Notes under the pieces: model-generated
What the model saw: only the letters and a program-made list of their open reading frames with translations
Database searches by the model: none
What the model was told of the DNA's origin: nothing
Program-made: the position numbers and the translations under genes
Shown: positions 24,973-39,100 of the stretch, in pieces
Numbering within the stretch: the stretch's first letter is position 1
How the letters are laid out: each line of letters starts with the position of its first letter
Assembly (NCBI RefSeq): GCF_051622035.1
Contig: NC_135355.1
Coordinates: 30,506,986 to 30,570,985 of the forward strand
DNA length: 64,000 nt
Source: Arctopsyche grandis
Lineage: Eukaryota; Arthropoda; Insecta; Trichoptera; Hydropsychidae
Direction of reading: 5' to 3'

Positions 24973-25335
24973 CAGTGACGTGTCATGGATATCTCCCTGT
25001 TTTTATTGTATCACAGAGTCTCACTAGCGTGTGCGCGAGCAGGATACAAGGGGACCTGGTTGGACGTCACATGGTCCCCTTATACCCAGCTCACGTACAT
25101 GTAAGTGCTGTATTTCAAACTTTAATGCGGTTTGTTAGTAGTATGCTTGCGCGCCGGTACAGTACTGAGCGCACGCACACTCGTGCAGATACCGAGTTTA
25201 CGTACGCTACAGATGCTGAGTGTGCGTAGGACAACTGTGCGTATGTATAAATTCGAGTAACCGCATCAAAGTTTAGAAAATATTGTAACTAATGCTGTGC
25301 GATAAAAACGGGGGGATTTCCAAGACAGGCCACTG
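24973..25335. mobile_element. hAT-type element related to the 13.3 kb MITE
   Basis: It starts CAGTGACGTGTCATGGATATC and ends GACAGGCCACTG. Flanks atacatat and attcacat match at 6 of 8. The gcgcgagcaggatacaagg core matches the hAT MITE at 13259 and the GGGTCTAC MITEs. It carries about 200 bp of extra interior sequence (gcgcacgcacactcgtg...). Confidence 0.65.
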
Positions 25336-25644
25336 ATTCACATGTGCATATGTATGTGCTGATTCACAATAGATTTCGGCTAATCTAAAATGATATGTTC
25401 TTATCTCCATTTATACTTAGCGGTTTTATACATATTACCAAGGCTTTTTTCCCATGTAACGCGGTGGAACGGCGTTCCGGAACCTTTTTTCTCAACATTT
25501 TTTATGTTTCAAACGAATATTCTATATAATTTAGTTTGAATATAATCTTTTATAATAAAAAACTTGACAAGAAGTGAGTTCCATTATCTTTTTTTTCAAA
25601 AACAGCCCTGCAGTTTAACCATTATTTGTATAAAAAGGGATAAA

Positions 25645-25929
25645 CGGGATGCATCCCAAATGTTAATCGCTACCAAGATAACCACCGCTACGAAAATCAC
25701 TCGCGTGGGTTCCTGACGAACAAAAATTCGTCGCACAGGAAAATTGCCGTACAGAAAACTGTCCGAATATTGCTCAAAAAATGCTTTTTTATACGAGTTT
25801 TGGGCAGTTTTCTGTACGGCAATTTTCCTGTGCGACGAATTTTCGTGCGACGGGAGATCCACGCGAGCGATTTTCGTAGCGGCAGTTATAATGGTAGCGA
25901 TTCAAATTTGGGATGTGTTCATCGAACCA
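25645..25929. mobile_element. palindromic MITE with CGCTACGAAAATC arms (copy 1)
   Basis: Left end GGGATAAACGGGATGCATCCC; right end, inverted, GGTTCGATGAACACATCCC. The arms share CGTACAGAAAACTG and TCGTCGCACAGGAAAATTG with their inverses around a short centre (gctcaaaaaatgc). A partial relative lies at 53455-53640. The end types match those of the GGTTCGGTGA families. Confidence 0.75.
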
Positions 25930-26065
25930 TAAAAATAACGCTCAAACCTAACGCTCAAATATAAACGATCATTTATAATCAAACCCACGAACTCTCAAAA
26001 TTTTGATTTTATTTTTAACTAGCTGAACCCTGCATGCGTTGCAATGCCACAATAACGCATGCAAT

Positions 26066-26130
26066 TCCCGTTCCCTTTCCCGTTCCGTTCCCGTTCCCGT
26101 TCTCGTTCCCGTTCCCGTTCCCGTTCCCAT
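26066..26130. repeat. (GTTCCC)n-like hexanucleotide repeat
   Basis: About eleven units of gttccc/gttctc/cttt variants; a second short run is at 26217-26235. It starts next to an aactagctgaaccctgcatgcgttg scrap at 26018. Confidence 0.85.
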
Positions 26131-26342
26131 TTTTCGGAACAACGCAGGCAGCGAACACTCTGGTCGCGACGCGAAAACATTTGAAATTATAGCGAATGAC
26201 ACTCATTCCCTTTTTTCCCGTTTCCGTTCCCGTTTTTTTTACAGTAATCTTCCCGAACATGCATACAACAAATCCTGAAAGTTCCATCGTAATCGCTTCA
26301 GTGGCTTAGGAGCCTATTTGAGACACACACACACAGACATTC

Positions 26343-26479
<137 letters not shown>

Positions 26480-26614
26480 GCTAGTGGTGCTACCCGGCTT
26501 GGCTAGGTAAATGGAAATGAAATTAAAACGATGAAAAGATATTCATTTGATTTTTATGAAATTTATTTGAATCGAAAAAAAAAATTTAACGACCGACCAA
26601 ACACAAACTATTTT

Positions 26615-26700
26615 GACCAATCCAGCCAATCAGAAACGACTTTGACGACAGCCAATCAGAAACGACTTTGACGACAGTCAATCAGAAACGAATCACAGAC
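26615..26700 (+). promoter_or_regulatory. tandem CCAAT repeats upstream of GIPC/kermit
   Basis: A 26-bp unit (gccaatcagaaacgactttg plus acgaca) is repeated about three times, preceded by a further ccaat at 26615. Two or three CCAAT boxes in direct order about 450 bp before the kermit start could bind NF-Y. They may be just a repeat. Confidence 0.4.
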
Positions 26701-27117
26701 GCCGTTTCGATTTTATATACAAACAATCAAGAAATTATGGAAACATAACAATCTTTAGACTTCAGATATGAGCTCGTTGTAACTTTGTCCCCCGCGAGTC
26801 ACGACCTATTGGTTCGTGTATTTCGAATTGAGGAAGTTTGTGGTCGAATACCAATACTGAAGTGAGTGAGAGTGTGCGTTATAATGTAGGTATAGTCATT
26901 AGTCAGGCCTGCAGTGAGGTGGTGGTGCGGCAGGTGAGCGGCCGGCTCGCCATGTGTCTGACTCTGTGCTTCTCGATACCATTTGTGCCATCATTTGTGT
27001 CGACACGGCTATCTGTCCTCGGTTATCTGGTGGGAGCGTGACGAGTGATGAGCGATGACCGATGAGCGATAACAGCGATAAGTTTTTCCAGTGAGGGTTC
27101 GGTCTTCGCCGGTGGCG

Positions 27118-30100
27118 ATGTCGCTCTTCAAGAAGAAATCCTCCAAGCCGGCTCCTCCACCTCGTCCCGAGGAGGGGCCTCGCCCACCCAACGGCAGAAA
27201 ACTACCAACAGACGAGATCCCTCAATCCGCGCCAGTGCAGAAACCCCAGCTGGTCTTCCACTGCCAGCAAGCTCACGGAAGTCCTGTGGGGATCATATCA
27301 GGTTTTTCCAACGTCAAGGAACTCTATCAGAAGATATCAGCATGCTACGACTTCCCACCGGAAGATGTAAGAACCCAATCTCACCAAAAACTCGTTCGCA
27401 CTGGGTGAAAACACCAAACTTTTCCTCAAAGTTTTAAATACCATTTGTATATGTACTTTAACGCGGCTTAATGGAATTCTTTTATGAACTCATGAGTGTC
27501 TAATTAGATTTGAAAAATAATCAACGTAGAGATTAGATATGTACGTCCATTTATCAAGCTAAGTAGCTGTCAATTTAGAAACTCCACTATTTGATGAGCA
27601 CAATCGCCAAAAATAGAGTGTGATTTACTTTTGGAGTATGACGTGTGCTACCTGAGTTTTTAGGAGTTTTGATTCACATTCAAAAATTCAAAAATGAAAT
27701 CGATATTGAAGAATAATCGTCGATTCAATTGTATCCATTACGTTCAAACAATTGTGTTGAATATAAAGTGCAGTGGAATTTTTGTATAAACAAATCTATT
27801 GTTATGGATGATTCATTGAAATTGTCTTATAATAATATTAATAATAAACTCGCGTTGCTCAGAAATAAATAAAATAATTTAGTTTTACTATTATGATCGT
27901 ATTACCATAAACGTTGTATGTCGTATCGTCAATAACTAGGGCTGTGCAATCGGAGTCGGGGTCGTAAGAAAAAAACTCCGACTCCGACTCCGATTCCTTT
28001 TTATTAATTTTTTTTTAATTAATAGTATTACGGTATGCGTCAACTAGATTCATTTATTTTATTGAACTAAATCCACTAATAAAATTGAATTTATTAATTT
28101 ATTTATAAAAATCATGAATTTAAATTACATACATAATAAATATATAAAATCGTTGAATTGCACATATTTTGATGAGTTCTGGCCAAAACGGATGTTTCCT
28201 CCGTTTCAATTTTTTTTATTAAATTGATTTATTTGTGTTTGAAATTCATACGCATATACTATGAATGTACTTAATTTTTATTTATAACTATTTCATTACC
28301 AATAATTCAATAAATTGGGTACCATTTAAATTTTTAGTGATTTTTTTAATGCCTTTAATTTGAAAATCACTATTATTTTTATTACTTAATTGTATAATTG
28401 TATACGTTGGCAAGAAGTCCATTTTACTAAAATCGTTCAAGTTGGAGTCGTAGTCAGCCGAATCATAAAAGAAAACCGGAGTCGGAGTCGATAAAATTTG
28501 ATCTGACTACAAAGCCCTGGCCAAAACTCTTACTGTTACATTAAAACCACAATCTACGTTTTATATACGCATTGTGCTTATCAGCTCAACTTGTATGTAC
28601 ATACGTATAGATTTAAAGTACCTACTTGTTAGATGTAAAATACTTTTTGAATTAAAAACGCTCGACAGAACTGAAAAATATTCGTCAAATTTATAAATCG
28701 ATGTTTATTAAGACCGCTAACTACATACATATAGTTGAAGCTATAATAACAGATTTTTATTATATTCAATAATGTAATTATTGCGGTCCCCCTTCTTTGA
28801 TTTAATTATTTATTCAGCCGAAGATAAGATAACCGAGCGTAATATGGATCTAGGATTTTTTCCTACCGGCTCAAATTAGGCATTGGTTACGCAAAACATG
28901 TGAATTTTATTATTTGTGTCCCAAAAACAAAAATCAAAGTAAAAACTAGTTTTGGTAATAGCTATGTATGGCGAGCGCAATCCAGATCTCATCAACTGAA
29001 GGCTTGCGAACTCTCGGTATGCTTTGGCGCAATTTATTTGGCATTTATTTCAATTGGACTGGTTTTATTGTTCGCGATGAAGCGTCACTATCGAGTGGCT
29101 GTGAAATGAAGTACATATCACGCAAGCCTTAAAAGGTTTAGAATCGCCGATGTGATCAAAACAATCTCCAGACATGTTCGGGGCCATTTAATTTGCTGTC
29201 GAACGAATCCGCATATTTGGTTCACTATGTAATTTAATTTTTAATCTGATACACAATTTAAGCCAGCGCTGAGTACAAAATAATAATAACATTCGACGAT
29301 CATAACAATTCAACAATAAGAATAGCGTCATAACTGGTTTTTACATATTAAAACATCATTACACATATTTTCTTTAACGACCAGTTAGTTCACTGGGATA
29401 TGGAAGTTTCGGGTCTACGTGACGAGACAGAATGTTAAATTACAGAAAACACAAATATCGGAAGGCAAAGATCCAAAATCGAAAGATCTTAAGTCGAAAG
29501 ATCAAAAAAAAGTGGTGCATGGTAAACGGTACATACTCACTTAATTTGCGCGAGCAGGATACAACAGGAACAAGAGGAACATGCTTTTCCTCCCGTATTC
29601 TGCGCCCGCACATTAATACGGGAGGAAAAGTCTGTTCCTCTTGTTCCTGTTGTATCCTGCTCGCGCAAATTAAGTGAGTATGTACCGTTTACCATGCACC
29701 CTTTTTTTTTGATCTTTCGATTTTCGATCTTTGCCTTCCGATATTTGCGTTTTCTGTAATTTAACATTCCGGCTCGTCACGGAGACCGGGAAGTTTCATG
29801 CCATCAGCACAAAGCTGATACTTCGGTCGTCAAATGGTGTGAATCTGACCGGAAACTTACATACATACATCCATACATATGTGCATGCATATATCCACGT
29901 CACCATTAACAATCAGGTCAGGCTAAATTCATTCTGAACAGGCCATATAGTCTGAAATCCATTATCAAGCAGTTGGCTGTTTTTTTTAGTTTTAGTCTAA
30001 TCGAATGAAATAAAGTCATGTAAACGTCTCGTAATTGAAACTGTTTTCTTTTCTCGATATCATTGAATTGATTGTTGATGTGGTTGACTAGGAAACATAT

Positions 30101-33100
30101 AATCGTTTCTTTTGCACGTGCATGTATATGTATGTTACAGTCCAAGTGTTTACTCCAAGTCCGGTTCGTTCATGAACATACTAATTTGTTCATTCATGAA
30201 CTATAAGTTTTAGTTGAAGTGTTAGTAGTCAAAACTTCTACCAGGTGTCACATGAAACACTTTGATGTCAAAATTCAAAAAAAAGAATATTTTAAATGAG
30301 AAATCCTATGGAAACCGCATTATAACATTGCGATAATTCCAATATCCAGAGATAATTCCAGTTTTAATAAAAGACAGAATGGAGGATGGGACAAACGATT
30401 GAGAATTCTTATGCCAAATAGTTAATTATTTTTTTATTAATAACTTATGCCTACTTAGTTTGTGCATTAATTGCTAGTCAATTTGATCTTTTGTGTACAA
30501 TATTCGGCTAGATTGGTTCGTGTATGAACAAACTAGGATGTTCATGAACGAATGAAATGTGCACTTGGAGTGTTGCATACATACATATGTATATATGTAT
30601 GCATCAGTATGACAAACACGGAGAATTTGTCATAGTACTTAATTTTTTTTGGAAGATAATAATAACTTCATAATCTGTAAACGCGATTTGGTTTGATTTT
30701 GGATATCATTATATGTATTGATGTATGTATTATGTACACACTTTAACTCCAGTAGATTCTCTGGTTAATTTGATTACTATTTTTTCATTATACCGGGCTG
30801 ACACGATGCGAGCAGCTCGTATGAGTAACTTGGACGTTACTCGTAGCGTGGTAACAGGTGATTTGGAGCATTTTAGACGTCCAATTTAACCGCATCGTGT
30901 CACAGGAATAGGTGTGACGTGTATTTTAATATCTTTCATTGTCATAGAATTATCTTAAGTTTTTTGAGTTTTAAAATTTCGTTAATTGATGAGTTCTATA
31001 CTGCCTTCACAAATGAAATTTACGATTTGTATTTTTTTTCATTGCCCCTCTCGAAATTTGCATTGGCAATTAAATAAATCGATTTTCGCTTCATCGTCCA
31101 TAATTGACAATGGCTTACTTTTACTTCGGTTGATTTTTATTTACTTTTTTCCTGCGCTAACGAATGCCATTTTTTTTTCTTCGTTTACTTTTTACGTCAT
31201 GAGACGAAACCAATTCCGAACAATAACGTTTAAATGAGTTTTATTTCTACTAACACAATACCTTTTTCGTTTTATTTCCACATTCATACCTTTGTTTACT
31301 CGATGTCGACCCAACAGAGTTAATGCGATAATAAACACAAATCTCATTACGGAGTTGCGACTCCGACGTCTAGACCTATTAGATTTAATTTTCAACGAAC
31401 ACGCAACCTTTCTACGCATATTTCTATTAAAATATCGAAATTTTGAAATTGATATTCAACTGAGTCGGATATTAAATTGAATCTTTGATGTATGTAGAAA
31501 GAAACAGATAGATATATGTACGTATGATAATCACCGCATGATTATCGGGTACATACATACATACATACATGTGCATGTGTTACACCGAATCCGTGAAATT
31601 GTCTATTACACGCATTCGGCAACAGAATTGCCGGATGCGTGAAAAATGCAAGCACGTTGCCCAGTTCACGGATTCATCAAATTCTTTGGCGAATGCGTGT
31701 ATTTGGCAAGAATTTGTCTGCTCAAAGCGTGGAGTCGGCAGATAGACAGCAGCGCTCCGGTGTTGTTTTTTAGAACTGGACAGCGTGGACAAGTGTCAAA
31801 GTGACAGCTGAATGAGGATGTTTAATTTACATATTATTATGTATAAATATGACTACATACATATGTTTCGATCATCTCATATGACTTGTACATAAATTAA
31901 TGCTATTTTTATACATTTTGATCAATATTTAACATAAATATTTAATTTCATTACACATGTCCCAGAACATAGCTCTCGGCTACACCGACCAGACCAAATG
32001 TATAAAAATGTGAACGACTAAGAAATCACCGGGTGTGAAACGCTTAATCTACCTGCATATATCTCTCCGGAGTCCGGAGATGCATTTGTCCGAAGGACCA
32101 AAACAGCCCTGTGTGTATTTTAACAAGCTCGTAGTCACCTCTCACTCAGGTCACGCAGGGCCATGTGGGACATGTGTAATGAAATTAAATATTTATAATA
32201 TAATACTGATTCTTCAAAAGATATAAAATTCCGACTGTTAAAATATTGATCAAAATATATAAAAATAGCATTAATTTATGTACAAGTCATATGAGATATA
32301 TGATATCATATTATACATAATAATATGTAAATTAAACTAAATTAAACATCCTCATTCAGCTGTCACTTTGACACATGGTTATAATATTACACGCTGTCCA
32401 GTTCACGCATTCGGCAAAGAATTTGCCGAATCCGTGAACTGGGCAACGTGCTTGCATTTTTCACGCATTCGGCAATTCTCTTGCCGAATGCGTGTCATAG
32501 ACAATTTCACGGATTCGGTGTAACACATGCGAATTTATATTTGATTGCACACATGCATTGTCTTTTTTATTTCTCTCTTGAATCATTATTGACGAAATTC
32601 GTCGTAATAATATTTCTATTATTTGATTGCGGTTAGAGGTTGTGATTTCTCGACTTTTTTTGATTCTCGAGATTCGAGAATCTCATTTTCTCAGAATATT
32701 TGAATCTCGAGATTTAAGAATCTCATTATCTCGGAATACTTGATTTTCTATTTTGTTTCTCGAGATTCTCGTGACTTCTCGAGTATAATTTTTTTTTAAT
32801 ATAGTGAATCCATTTTTTTAGTCTATAAAATCGACAATATACAAAAATCAAAAGGACACAAAGACTATATTATGTTAGAAACTTATAAATTTATTAAACA
32901 CGTGATGAAAGAAATATATAGAGATACAACAGAACATTTAATAGAAAAAAAAGTAAAATTAAATAAAATAAAAATATACAATAGTAATTTAAAATAGTAA
33001 AAATTACAATATGTAACAAAGAATTTTATAAAATTTCTAGTGTTTCTACCCGGATTTTCCGGTGGTTTTGTGACCAAAAGATAACATACTGATCAAAAAA

Positions 33101-36100
33101 TAAAAATACTGACCATCTATTCATATTAAAATACTGACCAAAAATTGATTATATATGAAACAAATACATAAATAATAAATCAAACATGTTTGCCTGTTTC
33201 ATGCTTCATGCATATATTCATACTGAACATGACACAAAAAATTATATACGAGTTAACAAGTATATAAATCAATCAGTTATTATTATTTATATTCCATAGT
33301 AATTACATATATTAATTCATAGTACATATATTATGAAAATAAATAAAATTCTTTGCTTATCTTCTAAGTCTTTTAAGTCCATCTTTTGTATTGAGCCATT
33401 TTAAAATGAAGGACAAAGGAGAACTGTTTTGAAAATATTAATTTGAAGTCAAAGAGAACATGATCGCATGATGTTTAGATGATCGTTAGATGTTTCATAC
33501 TATACATATTATATAATACATATATACAAACTTGTACATTCTTGGAATGTCTATTGATCCAAAACGTTGACCGAGCGGATGTTGACCGGGTAAAGTGCAC
33601 TTGCGACCCACAAAGCACACCCAGCAAAGCATTTGATGTAACGGTGATGGTACTGTCGCATCCGATCCAAGGTTCGCTTGCCCTTGAATGTACGTACAAT
33701 GTAGGTACTCCAAGAGAACTCCCCCAGGGGCACAGCCTCGCCATCTCGGCCTCCGGTTCGAATTCCAGTTTTTTTTCCCGTCCGGCTTAGACCGGTTTTA
33801 TCGCCGCTGAAACTTCCATAACACGTGCACTTTCTTGCTCGCGATCATCATCGTCTGTTTCTTTACCTGATTGAAATGAAAGTTGCGACGAGATGCCAAA
33901 GGAAACTTGTCATCATCAGACGCAATAAATATGTACTTGATCGATGGAAAAGTCTCAAGAGTTGACAATTTTCTGTGTCGTCGCTTTCCAAAGTATTATA
34001 CGTGGGTACATATAATCAGAGATCGGTGCACTAGTTGCTTTTGCCCACAAAATATGGTTCACTATTGTCTATTATTGTCAACTTTTTTTTTTGCTCTTTT
34101 GCTTTGTAGGACAACAGTAATTGACAATAGTGAACCATTTTTTGTGGGAAAAAGCAACTTGTCCGCCGATTTTTTTTCATAATATTGAAGCAGGACCAGC
34201 TCATCGTGTTTTGCTTTCGTGTGAGATAATTGTTTGGCTCCACATCTACTATATATTTTTTGCTTAGACGAAATTTCGTATAATGAATTTGAAAATGGTC
34301 TAAACTAGTAGCACAAGGTTGTCTATCAAACTCAGTTTATAAATATTTGTTTACGGTTTGTTGTCACAAAAATGAAGCATTGATAATCAAGAACAGTTCC
34401 ACCCTTACTGTTTATATCACTCTTAAGAGTCATTTTGGAAGTAGATTACCTGCAGCGTGTCGGTTCATGTTGTATTATGTCGTGCCAATATGCGCGTAGT
34501 CTAAATGACTCGTAACAATGGAATTGTTGTAGACACAACTATATAATATTATGGGCGGGAAGGAAGTAAAGTAGTTCCACCAACATGGTCGAATCGGTCC
34601 CAACTCATAGGATGGTGACCCAAAACTCGACCATGTCGTAGGGCCCCTACATTACTAAGTTTGCATATTGTTTTAGTATTCACTGATTTAATATTTCTTA
34701 ACGCAATATTTTTTGATAATATGATCGCGAGCGTTGATACAAGTCAGTCGTCACCTTTATTTTGATATTGCACATTGCACTTTTGATTCAATTTGTGAAT
34801 GAACACGTCTATCAATTAGACAATGTGATAAATAATACTCGTTCAGTGTTTTCAACTGCGTATGTTTATTTCTCGATGTGCCGAAATTAATTATCGGTAT
34901 ACCAACCTAAGCATACAAATGAGAGCGTGGTAAAAATTTCATACGTTGAACACAATGAAACAATATTAAAGTCAAAAGCGTTTTTTCGAGTAGAATTTGC
35001 ATTCCTCGATTGCAAGTTTATCGCTTTGAACGATAAATAAAATAAAATTAAAGTACCGTCAACATTATTAGCTTGAGATAATGCCTTATCGATATTTTAG
35101 GGGGGAAAAAATTAAATGAAAATTCTTTATAAAATTCCAAAGAACAATAGTAAGATTGTGGCATATTCGTAATTTTTTGTACTTTAAAGTCATTCTTTAT
35201 AATTTGGTAGAATGTGAATAAAATTGACCAAACTGAAATGCGGCGCAATTCAAAAGAACAATTTATGATCTTATACAATTGCAAAATTTTAACGGTAAAA
35301 GTGATTAAAAGTCGTTTAGACCAGTACTTATGAACGATAAATACTTTTTTTTATTTATAGGAAAAACAACGTCATTGTAAAATAGAAGCGTAATGGTCGA
35401 CGTACTCAACCGGAAATGTCTTCTTATATCATTTTATACAAATTTCAGTTCAGCTGTCATAACAGAACAGTTTTTTGTACAACTGTAAAATGTTTTGGAC
35501 CTTAGCACTTGGTAATGCCAGTTTTGGGACAATGGATTGCCCTCATTTTATTTTGCATTCGATTTAACATGCGATCTCCGGCTGCTGGGCGTGATGTGTC
35601 AGTTGTCACAGTCTGCTGATCTCGCACGATTTCGCCAATGTTTTAAAATTGTTTTTGTAAGTCGTTGAAAACGTTGATTCGCTCGGTGAACGAGCGAAAG
35701 TGGCCATATTTCCATGGAAAACTTAGAAATTGTGACGGTTGTTGGGAAGGTACTTGCCCTGACGAGATGATGTACATATGTATGTATGATATTATAACAT
35801 TTTTAATTCTATTTAAGACGGTATTATGTAGATTTATGGCAATACCGTATAAAACCTTAACTTTACTCATTCTTCATATACAGAAATTAGCAGCGCTTCA
35901 GGACAATTTAAGCTATTAAAAAAAATATATAATTTGCTCAAATTCCGAAATTTTTATTGGTTTATCTGATATGGTATTACTGACCGGTTCGGTGATTACT
36001 AGTCAAATGTGAACCGGTCACAGGACAACCGGTCGCTCTAGATCGGTCACACGTGATCACCTGTCACACTGTAAAACTGGTCACACCCTAAAACTGGTCA

Positions 36101-39100
36101 CGAGAAAACTGGTCACATCCTAAAATCGGTTAACCAGTTTTCTCGTGACCGATTTAGGGTGTGACCAGTTTTCTCGTGACCAGTTTTAGTGTGACGGGTG
36201 ATCACGTGTGACCGATCTAGAGCGACCGGTTATCCTGTGACCGGTTCACATTTGACTAATATTTGAAAAATAAAATGACCAATACAATCACATGTAAAAT
36301 AATAAAAATAAAACAATAATACAGATTGAAAAATTGAAAATTAGATAATGATATTACCGAGTTAACAGTTAGTAATATCATATGATGTTTTAAAATCCAC
36401 GTGGCTAATAACTATCCAATGGTGTTTCCCCATAGATATAGAATAACTATATATACTTATTCTATATCTACATACATATGTGTTTCCCCTATCCAAGTAA
36501 ATGGCAAATCATACGAAGTGAAAGTGGAATAAAATGTGATTGCATACTGCTTAAAAAAATGTCATGTGTTGCATACGCCATAATCTACTTGCATTGGATG
36601 GCTTCCCCTCGTTATGATTCACGTTTCCGCATAATACAAAATTAGACACTAATGGTGCGTACGGACCAAACCAACGATGGCTTCTGGGCCAACTTTTTAA
36701 ACCAGTAGGATACAAAACATCGAAATAAAAATTAAATAAAAAAATTGAAATTAAAATATCAAAATTAAGCTAAATAGCGAGATTGAGCTAAAATTAGATC
36801 ATCGTTGATGTTTTAAAATTACAACAATGTTTTGAATTACAATAATGTTTTGAATTACGACGATACGCATTTACAACCAGAGAGATATTATAATTTCTCT
36901 GCTTACGAGCGAAAAATAATCTTGTTATTATTTCTTAAAAGTCGTGCTATGTATTCTTCCGTCGATGATTGAAATCAATGCGACAAAAAAACCGACGTCG
37001 GTGATTTGTCAGAGTTTTTTTTTCTTTCGTCGAAATAAAATTAATAATCACACATTATCCGATAAATTTTACCTCTGAGCTAATTTATTTGTTTGATTTT
37101 TTTCAACGAGAGAAACAATTGAAGAATAAAAAAATCCGTTTGATGTACCGACAACACACCGGGTTAGCGACGATCGTTGGATCACCCATACTAATACATG
37201 ATATATTTTCAGTAACTGTGCTTTACGGGGAAGTAAAAATAATAATTCTTTGATTTTTTTTCGATCTTAGTGCGTATCTTCGTAAGTCAAAACATCTTAA
37301 GTCGACGATTACCTGTATGTGATTGTTGATGATCTAATTTTAGGTCAATCTCGAAAATTTATTTAAATTGTGCATGTTCTGTTTTAACTTTAATTTTATT
37401 ATAACTAATATTTTATTTTAATTTTAATAAAATGAATATAATTTAATTTTGATATTTGAATTTAATTTTAATATAATAATAATAGTTTTAATTTTGATAT
37501 TTAATTTCAATTTTTATTTCGATATTTTGTACGCTACTGGTTTAAAAAGTTGGCCCAGAGGCCGTTCGTTGGTTTGGTTCGTACGCACCATAAAATTAAC
37601 TTGTATTTTAATATGAAATACGTGCACGGAGGGCTATTCTGCATTAAGAAGTTTTCCCGCAAACGGTTTCAATCCCAATTTCTATAGTTTATTTTAATTT
37701 ATTGTCTACTTTTTCAGTTCGGAAATTGACAGTAAATGCAACTAGATGTGACCATTTGTCTTGTACAGGATATATGGGTCGATGGACCTGCGGAAGTGGA
37801 CAGTGGTGCATTCAATGTTTCCGGAATAAATTAAAATACATCGAGCCCACACATTACGCGAGGGGAGAGTCCAAACATGGTGTCAGTGATGTCACGCATT
37901 ATTTTCAAGGACATACGTTCTACAAAAATGCTAATTATTCAGCTGCATTTGCATTCATTAGCATGTGTCGATTCTATACATATGTACATACGAGTTCACA
38001 TGTCGTCAGTCATACCTCGCGCCATGGGCGCCCGCAGAAAATTTTCTAAGGGGGGGGGCAAAATATTTTTAGTAATGTTTTAATGTAGTTTTAATTTACT
38101 GTATCGTATTTGTATGGTGAACGAACGGTCAGGATTGTTAGAGGTTGTGATTTTTCGACTTTTTTTGATTCTCGAGATTCTCGAATCTCCTTTTCTCGGA
38201 ATATTTGAATCTCGAGATTTGAGAATCTTATTTTCTCGAAATATTTGAATCTCGAGAATTCGAGATTTTATTTTTTTGTTTCTCGAGATTCTCGAGAATT
38301 CTCGAGAAAGTATAATTTTTTTTTAATATAGTGAATTGATTTTTTTAGCATATAAACTTGACAACATACAAAAATTAAAAGGACACAAACACCACATATG
38401 TATATTATATCAGGGGTTTACAACTTTATTAAAGACATGACGAAAGAAAGATATAGAGAGATACATACAATAGAACATCGAATAGAAAAAAAAGTATTAT
38501 ATAAAAAAAATATTATAAAAGAAGGCATGAAAAGAAAATAAAAATATACAAAAGTAATTCAAAATAGTAAAAATAACAATATGTAAAACATAATTTTATA
38601 AAATTCCCAGTGTTGCTACCCGGCTTTGCCCGTGTTTTTGTGACCGGACAAATAATAAAAATACTGACCATCTATGCATATTAAAATACTGATTATAAAT
38701 TGATTAATATCTAAGGAACAAATACTCAAATAAATAAATAATAAATCAAAAATCTTTGTTTTATGTGTGTTAAGTGGGGTCATATTGTCAGTGAAAATAT
38801 ATTTTCACTAGCGTTTTAGTGATATCATAACCGAATACTTTCGCACTAGAGATTAGTACCTACATGCACATACATATATTTAACTTAAAAATGGTGCGAT
38901 TTCGTTGTAACATGTGTATATGTACTTATATGATGACCGGATAATAATTTACCGGACAAATACTTCACAAATTTATTTACGAGTTAACAAGTATACAAAT
39001 CAGTCAGTTTATTGAGTAAAAACATGTAGTGATAAATTAAGAATATTCTCGATATTTTCGAGATTCTAATAAACGATTTCTCGAGAATTTAACGATACTT

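Noticed and set aside
26015-26287. GNGNGN / TGTGTE repeat ORFs
   Set aside because: Translation of the (GTTCCC)n repeat in several frames.
28900-29109. Small membrane-protein-like ORF in kermit intron 1
   Set aside because: Single hydrophobic segment, no splice partners, no family pattern; expected by chance in 12 kb of AT-rich intron.
35665-35919. [23 protein letters not shown]
   Set aside because: Falls in the duplicated 114-bp segment; the second copy does not keep it open, so coding is unlikely.
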